From contig NZ_CP062941.1 of assembly GCF_015101885.1 (NCBI RefSeq), forward strand, positions 2,852,001 through 2,916,000: DNA of 64,000 nucleotides, given 5' to 3'. Source of the DNA: Massilia litorea. GTDB lineage: Bacteria > Pseudomonadota > Gammaproteobacteria > Burkholderiales > Burkholderiaceae_D. The notes below the pieces were generated by a model. That model was not told where the DNA came from. It was given only the letters and a program-made list of their open reading frames with translations, and did not search any database. The position numbers were made by a program, and so were the translations under genes. Below, piece by piece: positions 10,109 through 20,631 of the stretch; within the stretch, counting starts at the first letter, position 1, and each line of letters opens with the position of its first letter.

Positions 10109-11263
10109 ATGCGTATTACCCGTAAGCTGGTTGGTGTCGGTGTCCTGGCCCTGATGACGGGCTGCTCGACTTTGAGCTCGCTCAATCCGTTCGGATCGAA
10201 ATCGAAGGGCAACGAGCCCGCCAAGCTGGTCGAACTGAAGGGCACGATGGCCGTGCGCACCGCCTGGAAACTCGATATCGGCAAGGCGCGCGGTTACCAG
10301 TTCTCGCCTGCGCTGGCCGGCAATACCGTGATCGTCGCCGGCGCCGACGGCAACATCGCGCGCGTCGAAGCGGCGGACGGCCGCCAGGTCTGGCGCATCA
10401 AGGCCGGCAGCGACCTGACCGCAGGTGTGGGCACCGACGGCAACGTGATCGTCGTCGGCGCCGCCGACGGCGTCCTGATGGCCTTCGACATGGACGGCAA
10501 GGCGCTCTGGAAGAGCCAGCTGTCGAGCGAACTGCTCTCGGCCCCGGCCGTGGCGCAGGGCATCGTCGTCGCCCGTTCGATCGACAACCGCATCGTCGGC
10601 TTCGACGCCGCTACCGGCCAGAAGAAATGGACCGTGCAGCGTCCTTCCCCGGCCCTGACCCTGCGTACGGCGCCGGGCATGGCGGTCTACAACAGCGACG
10701 TGATCGTCGCCCAGCCGGCCGGCAAGCTCGGCTCCTTCCTGCTCGCTTCCGGCGCCCCGCGCTGGGAAGTCGAAGTGGGCGCGGCGCGCGGTGCTACCGA
10801 ACTCGAGCGCGTCACCGACCTGGGCGGCATGCCGACGGTCTTCGAAAGCGACGTCTGTGCCGCCGCCTACCAGGGCCGTGTCGCCTGCTACGACGTGGCC
10901 AGCGGTTCGGCGCGCTGGACGCGCGACCTGTCCTCGCTCGTCGGCGTCGCCGTCGACCAGCGCTTCGTCTTCGCCGCCGACGACAAGGGCGCCCTGAACG
11001 CCTTCAACCGCGACGGCGGCGCCAGCGCCTGGAAGAACGATAAACTCGCCTTCCGCGGCCTGTCGACGCCGGTCTCCTACGGCCGTGCCGTGGCGGTTGG
11101 CGACTACCAGGGCTATGTCCACTTCCTGTCGCGCGAGGACGGTACGTTCCTCGCGCGCGCCGCGACCGATGGCAGCGCCATCAGCGGTACTCCTCTGGTT
11201 GCCGGATCGAACCTGATTTTTCAAACACAAAATGGAACTGTGACCGCCATCGCGGTCGAATAG
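10109..11263 (+). CDS. bamB: Outer-membrane assembly lipoprotein BamB
   Basis: 384 aa. A lipoprotein signal peptide with lipobox LMTGC (Cys near residue 20) is followed by an eight-bladed PQQ-like beta-propeller; recurring blade ends are seen in GRQVWRIKAG, GKALWKSQLS, GQKKWTVQRP and SARWTRDLS. BamB supports BamA in folding beta-barrel proteins into the outer membrane. The ATG at 10109 was taken because it starts the signal peptide directly; the 10079 alternative adds ten polar residues. Confidence 0.93.
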   Translation: MRITRKLVGVGVLALMTGCSTLSSLNPFGSKSKGNEPAKLVELKGTMAVRTAWKLDIGKARGYQFSPALAGNTVIVAGADGNIARVEAADGRQVWRIKAGSDLTAGVGTDGNVIVVGAADGVLMAFDMDGKALWKSQLSSELLSAPAVAQGIVVARSIDNRIVGFDAATGQKKWTVQRPSPALTLRTAPGMAVYNSDVIVAQPAGKLGSFLLASGAPRWEVEVGAARGATELERVTDLGGMPTVFESDVCAAAYQGRVACYDVASGSARWTRDLSSLVGVAVDQRFVFAADDKGALNAFNRDGGASAWKNDKLAFRGLSTPVSYGRAVAVGDYQGYVHFLSREDGTFLARAATDGSAISGTPLVAGSNLIFQTQNGTVTAIAVE

Positions 11264-11272
11264 AATAACTAC

Positions 11273-12616
11273 ATGAAGCCGGTAATTGCACTCGTTGGTC
11301 GCCCGAACGTCGGGAAGTCGACCCTATTCAACCGCCTGACCCGTTCGCGCGACGCGTTGGTGGCCGACCTCCCTGGCCTGACGCGCGACCGCCACTACGG
11401 CGAAGGGCGTATCGGCGAGCGGCCGTTCCTGGTGATCGACACGGGCGGCTTCGAACCGGTCGCGAAAGAGGGCATCATGTACGAGATGGCCCTGCAGACG
11501 AAGCAGGCCGTCGCCGAAGCCGACATCGTCGTCTTCATCGTCGACGGCCGCCAGGGCCTGACCCCGCACGACAAGACGATCACCGACTTCCTGCGCAAGT
11601 CCGGCCGTCAGGTCATGCTCGTCGTGAACAAGTCCGAGGGCATGAAGTACACCTCGGTCACCGCCGAGTTCTATGAGCTGGGCATGGGCGACCCCTATGT
11701 CATCTCCGCCGCCCACGGCGACGGCGTGACCGACCTCGTCAACGAAGCGCTGGACCAGGCCTTCGCTTCGCGTCCCGAGGCCGAGGAAGAGCTGGAAAGC
11801 CAGGACCACGGCGTGAAAATCGCCCTGGTCGGCCGCCCGAACGTCGGCAAGTCGACCCTGATCAACACCCTGGTCGGCGAGCAGCGCGTGATCGCCTTCG
11901 ACATGCCGGGCACCACCCGCGACTCGATCGAAGTGCCCTTCGAGCGCGACGGCAAGCAGTACACGCTGATCGACACGGCCGGTATCCGCCGCCGCGGCAA
12001 GGTGTTCGAAGCGATCGAGAAGTTTTCGGTCGTGAAAACCCTGCAGTCGGTGTCGGAAGCGAACGTGGTCGTGCTGATGCTCGATGCCCAGCAGGATATT
12101 TCCGAGCAGGACGCCCACATCGCCGGCTTCATCCTGGAATCGGGCCGCGCCCTGGTCGTCGCCGTCAACAAGTGGGATGGCCTGACCAGCGACCAGCGCG
12201 ACGAGGTCAAGAACACCATGGACCGCAAGCTCGACTTCCTGGGCTTCGCCGAAACGCGTTTCATCTCGGCGCTGAAGGGTACCGGCATCAAGCAGCTGAT
12301 GGCCTCGGTCGACACGGCCTACGCCGCCGCCACCGCCAACCTGTCGACGCCGCGCCTGACGCGTGCGCTGCAGGAAGCGGTCGAGAAGCAGGAACCGAAG
12401 CGCAAGGGCACCTCGCGTCCGAAGATGCGCTATGCCCACCAGGGCGGCCAGAATCCGCCGATCATCGTCATCCACGGCAATGCGCTCGACGGCATCACCG
12501 AGCCGTACAAGCGCTACCTGGAAAAGCATTTCCGCGAAACCTTCAACCTGGTCGGTACGCCCCTGCGGATCGAACTGCGCAGCGGTAAAAATCCGTTCGC
12601 CCGGGAGCAGAATTAA
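11273..12616 (+). CDS. der: Ribosome-associated GTPase Der (EngA)
   Basis: 447 aa with two tandem GTPase domains, each with the P-loop GRPNVGKST (starting about residues 8 and 183), DTGG/DTAG switch motifs and NKSE/NKWD specificity motifs, followed by a C-terminal KH-like domain (about 355-440). Der acts in maturation of the 50S subunit. It begins 9 bases after bamB and is probably cotranscribed with it. Confidence 0.96.
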   Translation: MKPVIALVGRPNVGKSTLFNRLTRSRDALVADLPGLTRDRHYGEGRIGERPFLVIDTGGFEPVAKEGIMYEMALQTKQAVAEADIVVFIVDGRQGLTPHDKTITDFLRKSGRQVMLVVNKSEGMKYTSVTAEFYELGMGDPYVISAAHGDGVTDLVNEALDQAFASRPEAEEELESQDHGVKIALVGRPNVGKSTLINTLVGEQRVIAFDMPGTTRDSIEVPFERDGKQYTLIDTAGIRRRGKVFEAIEKFSVVKTLQSVSEANVVVLMLDAQQDISEQDAHIAGFILESGRALVVAVNKWDGLTSDQRDEVKNTMDRKLDFLGFAETRFISALKGTGIKQLMASVDTAYAAATANLSTPRLTRALQEAVEKQEPKRKGTSRPKMRYAHQGGQNPPIIVIHGNALDGITEPYKRYLEKHFRETFNLVGTPLRIELRSGKNPFAREQN

Positions 12617-12649
12617 ACCGCTGGACGGCAGGCGGGCTCAGCGCGCTTA

Positions 12650-12665
12650 ATGCTTTCTTAAGCAT
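12650..12665 (+). other. Small hairpin in the der-hfq gap
   Basis: ATGCTT-TCTT-AAGCAT, 6 bp stem. No T run follows, so it is not a standard terminator. Confidence 0.3.
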
Positions 12666-12692
12666 AGCAGTACGACAAAAAGTGGCAAAACA

Positions 12693-12705
12693 GGTTACAG
12701 TAACC
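12693..12705. promoter_or_regulatory. Perfect 13-bp palindrome upstream of hfq (possible operator)
   Basis: GGTTAC-A-GTAACC, a perfect inverted repeat 98 bases before the hfq start. Its binding protein, if any, is unknown. Confidence 0.3.
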
Positions 12706-12752
12706 GCAGGCCATCGTTCGCAAAGCTGAATCTTGCCCCGTGCACTTGAAAT

Positions 12753-12768
12753 GGAGGCGCTTGCCTCC
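12753..12768 (+). promoter_or_regulatory. GC-rich hairpin in the hfq leader
   Basis: GGAGGC-GCTT-GCCTCC is a perfect 6 bp stem with a tetraloop, followed by AACTTTTAAAC, 34 bases before the hfq ATG. It would form in the hfq 5' UTR if transcription starts upstream. It could be a leader structure or an inefficient terminator of read-through from der. Confidence 0.4.
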
Positions 12769-12802
12769 AACTTTTAAACTACAACAACATTACGGAGCTG
12801 TT

Positions 12803-13039
12803 ATGAGCAACAAAGGGCAACTGTTACAAGACCCATTCCTCAATGCCTTGCGCAAAGAGCACGTCCCGGTCTCGATCTACCTCGTCAACGGGATCAAGCT
12901 GCAGGGCCATATCGAGTCCTTCGACCAATATGTGGTCCTGCTCCGCAATACCGTGACCCAGATGGTGTACAAGCATGCCATTTCCACCGTTGTCCCGGCT
13001 CGCGCCGTCAATCTCAACCTCGAATCCGAAGCTGAGTAA
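12803..13039 (+). CDS. hfq: RNA chaperone Hfq
   Basis: 78 aa hexameric Sm-like protein that pairs small RNAs with mRNAs. The Sm1 motif region ([29 protein letters not shown]) and Sm2 motif ([12 protein letters not shown]) are intact. The C-terminal tail is very short ([10 protein letters not shown]), as in other betaproteobacteria. The ATG at 12803 has a GGAG 8 bases upstream; the longer frame starts inside the leader hairpin. The next gene is hflX. Confidence 0.97.
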   Translation: MSNKGQLLQDPFLNALRKEHVPVSIYLVNGIKLQGHIESFDQYVVLLRNTVTQMVYKHAISTVVPARAVNLNLESEAE

Positions 13040-13044
13040 GGCCG

Positions 13045-14274
13045 ATGGCTGACGCCCCCGGCAACAACAGCACGCGCGCCGTCCTGGTCGGCGTCGATTT
13101 TGGCGCGGTCGATTTCACGGCCAGCCTCGAAGAGCTGGCCTTGCTGGCCAGTTCTGCCGGCGCCGAGCCGATCGATACGATCACGGCCAAGCGCAATGCC
13201 CCCGATCCCGCCTACTTCGTCGGCAGCGGCAAGGCCGACGAAATCGGCGTCGCCGCCAAGGCCCTTGGCGCCGAACTGGTCATCTTCAACCATGCTTTAT
13301 CCCCCGCGCAGCAGCGCAATCTCGAACGGCGCCTGGAACTGGGCATCATCGACCGCACCAGCCTGATCCTCGACATCTTCGCCCAGCGCGCCAAGAGCCA
13401 CGAGGGCAAGCTGCAGGTCGAACTGGCCCAGCTGCAGCACCTGGCCACGCGCCTGATCCGCGGCTGGACCCACCTTGAACGCCAGAAGGGCGGTATCGGC
13501 CTGCGCGGTCCGGGTGAAACCCAGCTCGAGACCGACCGCCGGCTGATCGGCGAGCGGGTCAAAGCCTTGCGCACGCGCCTGGCCAAGCTGCGCAAGCAAC
13601 ACGAAACCCAGCGCCGCGCACGCGGGCGCAACAACACCTTCTCGGTGTCGCTGGTCGGCTATACCAATGCCGGCAAGTCGACCCTGTTCAACACGCTGAC
13701 GAAGGCCGGCGTGTATGTCGCGAACCAGCTGTTCGCAACGCTCGACACCACCAGCCGCCGCCTGTATCTCGGCGACGAGACGGGCAGCGTCGTCATTTCC
13801 GATACCGTCGGGTTTGTCAGGGAGCTGCCGCACCAGCTGGTGGCCGCTTTCCGCGCCACGCTGGAAGAAACCATCCACGCGGACTTGCTGCTGCACGTGG
13901 TCGACGGTTCCTCGCCGACCCGCATGGAGCAGATCGAGCAGGTCAACGAGGTCCTGCGCGAAATCGGCGCCGACCACATTCCGCAGATCCTCGTGTGGAA
14001 CAAGATTGATGCGGCCGACCTCCAGCCTGGGGTCGAACGTGATGAACATGATAAAATCAGCCGCGTTTTTATCAGCGCCAGGAGCGGCGCAGGCCTCGAT
14101 CTGCTGCGCGACGCAATTGTCGAGGCAGCCAAGTCGGCAGCGAGCTACCCAGCCAATCCGGTGCCAGGCTTGAGCCCTGAAAACGAAGAGCAGGACGATG
14201 CAGCGCTGGAATCATCGATGCTCGATGATAACGGCGAAAGTAATCCAACCTCCACCCATGTCGGGCCCCAATAA
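13045..14274 (+). CDS. hflX: Ribosome-associated GTPase HflX
   Basis: 409 aa. The N-terminal HflX domain includes YFVGSGKADEI and GIGLRGPGETQLETDRR, followed by a helical linker and the GTPase domain with P-loop GYTNAGKST, switch motif DTVGFVRELP and NKID. HflX splits stalled or heat-damaged ribosomes. It starts 5 bases after hfq and is probably translated from the same mRNA. The acidic C-terminal tail is of low complexity. Confidence 0.95.
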   Translation: MADAPGNNSTRAVLVGVDFGAVDFTASLEELALLASSAGAEPIDTITAKRNAPDPAYFVGSGKADEIGVAAKALGAELVIFNHALSPAQQRNLERRLELGIIDRTSLILDIFAQRAKSHEGKLQVELAQLQHLATRLIRGWTHLERQKGGIGLRGPGETQLETDRRLIGERVKALRTRLAKLRKQHETQRRARGRNNTFSVSLVGYTNAGKSTLFNTLTKAGVYVANQLFATLDTTSRRLYLGDETGSVVISDTVGFVRELPHQLVAAFRATLEETIHADLLLHVVDGSSPTRMEQIEQVNEVLREIGADHIPQILVWNKIDAADLQPGVERDEHDKISRVFISARSGAGLDLLRDAIVEAAKSAASYPANPVPGLSPENEEQDDAALESSMLDDNGESNPTSTHVGPQ

Positions 14275-14280
14275 AAGCCT

Positions 14281-15588
14281 ATGCTTGTTTCCTTACTAAA
14301 ACGTTTCGGCATTAAACTTTCGCTGAACGATCCGCGCTGGGGCAAAAATCCCGAGAGCGACCATAAAGCCCAGGAAGGGCGCCGTCCGGGTGAGGGTCCA
14401 CCCGACCTCGATCAGATGTGGCGCGACTTCAATGCCCGCCTGAACCGCCTGTTCGGCAGCCGCGGCAACAACGGCGACGCCGGTGGCCCGTATCGCGGCG
14501 AAGGCCGCGGCGCGGGCATTACCGCGTCCGTGATCGGCTTCATCGTGCTCCTGATCTGGCTCGCCAGCGGCGCCTTCATCGTGCAGGAAGGGCAGGTCGG
14601 CGTGGTCACCACCTTCGGCCGCCTGTCCCACACGACCGGCGCCGGCTTCAACTGGCGCTGGCCGGCCCCGATCCAGGCCCACGAAACCGTCAACGTCTCG
14701 CAGGTCCGCACCGCCGAAATCGGCTACCGCGACAACGTACGCAACAAGCAGGGCGCCGAGTCGCTGATGCTGACCGATGACGAAAACATCATCGACATCC
14801 AGTTCGCGGTGCAGTACACGCTGAAGGACCCGGTCGCCTGGGTCTTCAACAACCGCGACCAGGATGCGACCGTGCACCAGGTGGCCGAGACGGCGATCCG
14901 CGAAGTGGTTGGCAAGAGCAAGATGGACTTCGTGCTGTACGAGGGCCGCGAGAAGGTCGCGCTCGACGTCCACCGCATCATCCAGCAGATCGTCGACCGC
15001 TACAAGCTGGGCGCCCTGATCACCAACGTGACCATGCAGAACGTGCAGCCGCCGGAGCAGGTGCAGAGCGCCTTCGACGACGCGGTCAAGGCCGGCCAGG
15101 ACCGCGCCCGTGCCCGCAACGAAGGCGAGGCCTATGCCAACGACGTGATCCCGCGTGCCCGCGGCGCCGCCTTCCGCCTGCTGCAGGACGCCGAAGCCTA
15201 CCGCTCGATGGTGGTCGAAAACGCCACCGGTAACGCCGCCCGCTTCAACCAGGTCGTCACCGAGTATGCGAAAGCGCCGGGCGTCACCCGCGACCGCATG
15301 TACATCGACACGATGCAGCAGATCTTCAGCAGCACCAGCAAGGTGATGGTCGACGCCAAGTCGGGGTCGAACATGCTGTACCTGCCGCTCGACAAGCTGA
15401 TCGCGCAAGTGGCCGCCAACGACGCCGCCACGGGCAGTGCCCGATCGGGTCCGGTGCAACTGCAGCAACAGCCGAACCAGCAGGAGCAGGCGACCACGCC
15501 TGCGCAGGAAGTGCAGCAGACGATTGAACAGGTACGCCAGCGCGACAGCCGTTCGCGCGATTCCTCACGTGACAGGGAGAGCCGTTAA
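14281..15588 (+). CDS. hflK: FtsH protease modulator HflK (SPFH family)
   Basis: 435 aa. A Gly/Asn-rich cytoplasmic N-terminus is followed by one membrane helix (GFIVLLIWLASGAFIVQEG) and a band-7/SPFH domain. The C-terminal Gln/Arg-rich tail is disordered. With HflC it forms the large periplasmic cage around FtsH and tunes its proteolysis. There is little Shine-Dalgarno sequence before the ATG, so translation may depend on the upstream hflX reading. The stop overlaps the hflC start by one base (TAATG). Confidence 0.94.
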   Translation: MLVSLLKRFGIKLSLNDPRWGKNPESDHKAQEGRRPGEGPPDLDQMWRDFNARLNRLFGSRGNNGDAGGPYRGEGRGAGITASVIGFIVLLIWLASGAFIVQEGQVGVVTTFGRLSHTTGAGFNWRWPAPIQAHETVNVSQVRTAEIGYRDNVRNKQGAESLMLTDDENIIDIQFAVQYTLKDPVAWVFNNRDQDATVHQVAETAIREVVGKSKMDFVLYEGREKVALDVHRIIQQIVDRYKLGALITNVTMQNVQPPEQVQSAFDDAVKAGQDRARARNEGEAYANDVIPRARGAAFRLLQDAEAYRSMVVENATGNAARFNQVVTEYAKAPGVTRDRMYIDTMQQIFSSTSKVMVDAKSGSNMLYLPLDKLIAQVAANDAATGSARSGPVQLQQQPNQQEQATTPAQEVQQTIEQVRQRDSRSRDSSRDRESR

Positions 15589-16460
15589 TGAGCCGCCTCG
15601 TAACCATTTTCGTGGCGGGCTTCATTGCCCTGATGCTGCTGTCGTCGACCGTGTTCGTGGTCGACCAGCGCCGCTTCGCCATCGTCTTCGCACTCGGCGA
15701 GGTACGTGAGGTCATCTCCGAGCCGGGCCTGCACTTCAAACTGCCGCCGCCGTTCCAGAACATCGTCTATCTCGACAAGCGCGTCCTGACCCTGGATACG
15801 CCCGACGCCGACCGCTTCATCACGGCCGAGAAGAAGAACATCCTGGTCGACGCCTTCGTCAAATGGCGCATCGTCGAGCCGCGCCTGTACTACGTCAGCT
15901 TCAGCGGCGACGAGCGCGCCGCGACCAACCGCATGTCGCAGATCATCAAGGCGGCCCTGAACGACGAGATTACCAAGCGCACCGTGCGCCAGGTGATCTC
16001 CGGGGAACGCGGCGCCGTGATGCAGGCGGTGCAGAACAAGGTCGTGGCCGAAGCCAAGCAGATCGGCATCGGCATCGTCGACGTGCGCCTGAAGCGCGTG
16101 GACTACATCGAGCAGATCAACAATTCCGTCTACGACCGCATGCGCGCCGAGCGGGTTCGCGTAGCCAATGAATTGCGTTCGACCGGCTCCGCCGAAAGCG
16201 AAAAGATCCGCGCCGACGCCGACCGCCAGCGCACCGTGATCCTGGCCGAAGCCTTCCGCGAAGCCGAGAAGATCAAGGGCGAGGGCGATGGCAAGGCATC
16301 GGCGATCTATGCCGAGTCCTTCGGCAAGAACCCGGAGTTCTATAAATTCTATCGTTCGCTCGAAGCCTACCGCGCCAGCTTCAAGGCGCATGGGGACGTG
16401 ATGGTGATCGATTCGAATTCGGAGTTCTTCAAGTATTTCAGGAGTCCGGGTACGAAATAA
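15588..16460 (+). CDS. hflC: FtsH protease modulator HflC (SPFH family)
   Basis: 290 aa. An N-terminal membrane helix (FVAGFIALMLLSSTVFVV) is followed by a band-7 domain (DQRRFAIVFALGEVREVISE, then FVKWRIVEPRLYY) and a coiled-coil C-terminal region (EAFREAEKIKGEGDGKA). Partner of HflK in the FtsH-HflKC complex. It is the last gene of the hfq-hflX-hflK-hflC unit and is followed by a strong terminator. Confidence 0.95.
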   Translation: MSRLVTIFVAGFIALMLLSSTVFVVDQRRFAIVFALGEVREVISEPGLHFKLPPPFQNIVYLDKRVLTLDTPDADRFITAEKKNILVDAFVKWRIVEPRLYYVSFSGDERAATNRMSQIIKAALNDEITKRTVRQVISGERGAVMQAVQNKVVAEAKQIGIGIVDVRLKRVDYIEQINNSVYDRMRAERVRVANELRSTGSAESEKIRADADRQRTVILAEAFREAEKIKGEGDGKASAIYAESFGKNPEFYKFYRSLEAYRASFKAHGDVMVIDSNSEFFKYFRSPGTK

Positions 16461-16470
16461 ATCATCCGAA

Positions 16471-16500
16471 AACGCCGCGTCGATCGCGGCGTTTTTTTTT
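16471..16500 (+). terminator. Rho-independent terminator after hflC
   Basis: Stem AACGCCGCG / CGCGGCGTT with a short loop, then an uninterrupted T9. Ends the hfq-hflC transcript. Confidence 0.9.
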
Positions 16501-16524
16501 GCCATTCGAACGATCAAACGCCGT

Positions 16525-16593
16525 ACCGCGTGGGCTCGAGAGCACACCCTACGGACGGCAGCACGGTAGGGTGGGCACTCCGTGCCCACGCGG
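16525..16593. repeat. REP-like inverted pair between hflC and hisZ
   Basis: A reverse copy (ACCGCGTGGGC..CACCCTACG, 16525-16553, two changes from consensus) precedes a forward copy (GTAGGGTGGGC..GCCCACGCGG, 16566-16593). The pair points away from each other, unlike the facing pairs at 1917 and 7868. Confidence 0.82.
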
Positions 16594-16831
16594 ACCTTCG
16601 ATCAGTGTTGGCGGTGTCCCGGCGCACCGTTACAACGTGCGAAACGCCGCGACGTCGGCCCTGTTGTATAGCCCAGTTTCAGTGGCAACCCGGCAACTTC
16701 CGAGCCTTTCATCCATCATCCGCCCCCAGTGCCATCCCATTTTCGGGTAAAATTGCCGATTCGGCGCTGACTTCGTCTTGCACGGGCGCGCCTTGTTGCT
16801 TCATTTCTAACAATTCCCATAGCTGTTGCCC
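16594..16831. other. Gene-free leader region of hisZ
   Basis: Together with the terminator and repeat pair upstream this is a 371 base stretch without a gene. I see only a TAAAAT hexamer at 16748-16753 that could be a -10 for hisZ; no matching -35 is clear. No RNA gene or ORF is recognisable. Confidence 0.4.
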
Positions 16832-17986
16832 ATGCCGAACTGGCTTTTGCCTGAGAATATCGCCGACGTATTGCCGTCGGAAGCGCGCAAGATCGAAGAC
16901 CTGCGCCGCCAGATGCTCGACACCTTCCGCCTGTACGGCTACGAGCTGGTGATGCCGCCGCTGCTCGAATACGTCGAGTCGCTGCTGGCCGGCGCCGGGC
17001 AAGATACCGACCTGCGCACCTTCAAACTGGTCGACCAGCTATCCGGGCGCCTGCTTGGCCTGCGCGCCGACATGACGACGCAGGTCGCGCGCATCGACGC
17101 GCACCTGCTCAACCGCGATTCGATCACCCGCCTGTGCTATGCCGGCAGCGTGCTGCATACCCGTCCGTCGGGCCTGCACGCCACCCGCGAGCCGCTGCAG
17201 ATCGGCGCCGAGATCTACGGCCACGCCGGCCTCGAGGCCGATGCCGAGATTCAGGAACTGGCGCTGGCCTCGGTCGCGCTGGCCGGTTTTACCGAAGTGC
17301 GCCTCGACATGGCCCACGTCGGCGTGCTGCGCGCACTGCTGGCCGAAGACGCCGCCGCGAAGAATGACGAAGCCCAGATCACCGCATTGCTGCGCGCGAA
17401 AGACACGCCCGGCCTGGACGAGATCACCCGCAGCTATGCACCCGCCACGCGCGCCGCGCTGATGGCGCTGCCGAACCTGTACGGCGACGTCGAGGTACTG
17501 GCGCGCGCGAAAGACGTGCTGCCGGCGCTGCCGGGCATCACGCGCGCACTGGCCGAACTGGCGGCACTGGCCGCCGGCGCCATCGGCCGCGCGCAGGTGG
17601 CGATCGACCTTGCCGACCTGCGCGGCTACCAGTACGAAAGCGGCGCCATGTTCGCGCTCTACGTTCCCGGCCTGCCGAACGCGGTGGCACGGGGCGGGCG
17701 CTACGACCACGTGGGCGAAGCCTTCGGGCGTGCGCGTCCGGCGACCGGCTTCTCGCTGGATCTGCGCGAGCTGGCGCGCCTGCTGCCGACGGCCGAGCGC
17801 AAGCATTCGGTCCGCGCCCCCTGGGGCAATGCGCCCGAGCTGCGCGAAAAAATCGCTGACCTGCGCAAGGCAGGCGAAGTCGTGATCCAGTCCATGCCGG
17901 GTCACGAAAATGTTCAGGACGAGTTCGAGTGCGACCGCGTACTCGTCCTCGAAGACGGAAATTGGATTCTCAAAAACTTAGGTTAA
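16832..17986 (+). CDS. hisZ: ATP phosphoribosyltransferase regulatory subunit HisZ
   Basis: 384 aa. A catalytically inactive relative of histidyl-tRNA synthetase that activates the short form of HisG in the first step of histidine synthesis. The class II catalytic fold is visible ([48 protein letters not shown]), and the HisRS anticodon-binding domain is absent. hisG itself is not in the window. The ATG at 16832 was preferred to a TTG six bases upstream. purA starts three bases after its stop. Confidence 0.92.
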   Translation: MPNWLLPENIADVLPSEARKIEDLRRQMLDTFRLYGYELVMPPLLEYVESLLAGAGQDTDLRTFKLVDQLSGRLLGLRADMTTQVARIDAHLLNRDSITRLCYAGSVLHTRPSGLHATREPLQIGAEIYGHAGLEADAEIQELALASVALAGFTEVRLDMAHVGVLRALLAEDAAAKNDEAQITALLRAKDTPGLDEITRSYAPATRAALMALPNLYGDVEVLARAKDVLPALPGITRALAELAALAAGAIGRAQVAIDLADLRGYQYESGAMFALYVPGLPNAVARGGRYDHVGEAFGRARPATGFSLDLRELARLLPTAERKHSVRAPWGNAPELREKIADLRKAGEVVIQSMPGHENVQDEFECDRVLVLEDGNWILKNLG

Positions 17987-19306
<1,320 letters not shown>

Positions 19307-19333
19307 ACACCAATAATAAAAGGAATGCCTGAA

Positions 19334-19873
19334 ATGAATACTCCTGTATCGACCGACAAGGACCTGTGGGTGTCGTGGGACGAGTACAACCGCCTGGTCG
19401 AGCGCCTCGCCCTGCAAGTCTATGAATCGAACTGGAAGTTCGACATGGTCCTGTGCCTGGCGCGCGGCGGCGTGCGTCCCGGCGACGTGATCTCGCGCAT
19501 CTTCGACGTGCCGCTGGCGATCCTGTCGACCAGCTCCTACCGCGAAGAAGCCGGCACCAAGCAGGGCAACCTCGACATCGCCAAGTACATGACGATGACC
19601 AAGGGTCCGCTGGCCGGCCGCATCCTGCTGGTCGACGACCTGGCCGATTCCGGCGTGACCCTGCAGAAGGTGCGCGAGCACCTGACCGAGAACTACGCCG
19701 ACGTCACCGAAGTCCGCTCGGCCGTGATCTGGGTGAAGGGCACCTCGGCCTTCAAGCCGGACTACCACCTGGAAGACCTGCCGCACAACCCGTGGATTCA
19801 CCAGCCGTTCGAGGATTACGACGGCCTGCGTCCGCACCAGTTGTCGGCGTGGATGAAGAAGTTCGAGAAGTAA
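19334..19873 (+). CDS. Purine phosphoribosyltransferase (hypoxanthine/guanine type)
   Basis: 179 aa type I phosphoribosyltransferase. The PRPP-binding loop is ILLVDDLADSGVTLQKV, and MVLCLARGGVRPGDVIS forms the pyrophosphate loop. Members of this group salvage hypoxanthine, guanine or xanthine; the exact base cannot be read from the sequence. The start at 19334 was chosen because AAAAGGA ends 9 bases upstream, while the ATG at 19325 directly abuts that site. Adjacent to purA, which fits a purine salvage role. A strong terminator follows. Confidence 0.85.
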   Translation: MNTPVSTDKDLWVSWDEYNRLVERLALQVYESNWKFDMVLCLARGGVRPGDVISRIFDVPLAILSTSSYREEAGTKQGNLDIAKYMTMTKGPLAGRILLVDDLADSGVTLQKVREHLTENYADVTEVRSAVIWVKGTSAFKPDYHLEDLPHNPWIHQPFEDYDGLRPHQLSAWMKKFEK

Positions 19874-19906
19874 TCGCGTCGCGGCAGACTTGCCGCAACA
19901 CGCATG

Positions 19907-19942
19907 AAGGCCGGAGCGTCAACGCGCTCCGGCCTTTTTTCT
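19907..19942 (+). terminator. Rho-independent terminator after the purine phosphoribosyltransferase gene
   Basis: Twelve-bp stem AAGGCCGGAGCG / CGCTCCGGCCTT followed by a T run. Confidence 0.92.
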
Positions 19943-20033
19943 TTCCAGTACCCATCGTGCAACGACGGCCGTGCGAATCGGTTAAGATTGCCGGGATCGC
20001 CGCGTTGCCGGGAAACTAACAACAAGAACACCC

Positions 20034-20630
20034 ATGACCCAAAGTTTTTTCCAGACCTTTATCCTGCTCATCCTCGTCACTGACCCCTTCGGCAACGTTC
20101 CCTTGTTCGCCACCGCCCTGAAGGACACGCCCGTCCAGCGCCGTCCGCGCATCGTCGTGCGCGAGTGCGCGATTGCCTTCCTGTTGCTGCTGGTGTTCAT
20201 GTTCTTCGGCCAGCATTTTCTCGCCGCCTTGCACCTGAGCCCGATCGCGCTGCGCATCGGCGGCGCCGTCATCCTGCTGATCATCGCGATCCGCATGATC
20301 TTCCCGCATCCCGACGGCGTGCTGGGCAAGAGCGAGCATGGCGAACCTTTTATTGTTCCGCTGGCGATTCCCGCATTGGCCGGTCCCTCGGCGCTGGCCA
20401 CCGTGCTGCTGTTCAGCTCGAATACGATATCCGAGACCATGGTCCACGTGGCGGCGCTGGCCGCGGTCGGCGTGGTGTGGCTGATGGTGTTCCTGAGTGC
20501 GGAGCGCCTGCAGCAAAAGCTGGGGCCGCAGGTGATGACGGCCTTCGAGCGCCTGATGGGTTTGATCCTGACGGCGATGTCAGTCGAGATGCTGCTGGGC
20601 GGTATCCGGGAATTCGTGAAGACCCTGTGA
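20034..20630 (+). CDS. MarC family integral membrane protein
   Basis: 198 aa with about six hydrophobic segments, for example AIAFLLLLVFMFFGQHFLAAL and MVFLSAERL near the C-terminal third. The N-terminal LLILVTDPFGNVPLF with its DPFGN motif and the IPALAGPSALATVL segment are characteristic of MarC/UPF0056 proteins. Their transport function is not established; the early link to multiple antibiotic resistance has not held up. The stop codon lies one base before the start of a hybrid kinase gene, suggesting coupled translation. Confidence 0.88.
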   Translation: MTQSFFQTFILLILVTDPFGNVPLFATALKDTPVQRRPRIVVRECAIAFLLLLVFMFFGQHFLAALHLSPIALRIGGAVILLIIAIRMIFPHPDGVLGKSEHGEPFIVPLAIPALAGPSALATVLLFSSNTISETMVHVAALAAVGVVWLMVFLSAERLQQKLGPQVMTAFERLMGLILTAMSVEMLLGGIREFVKTL

Positions 20631-20631
20631 T

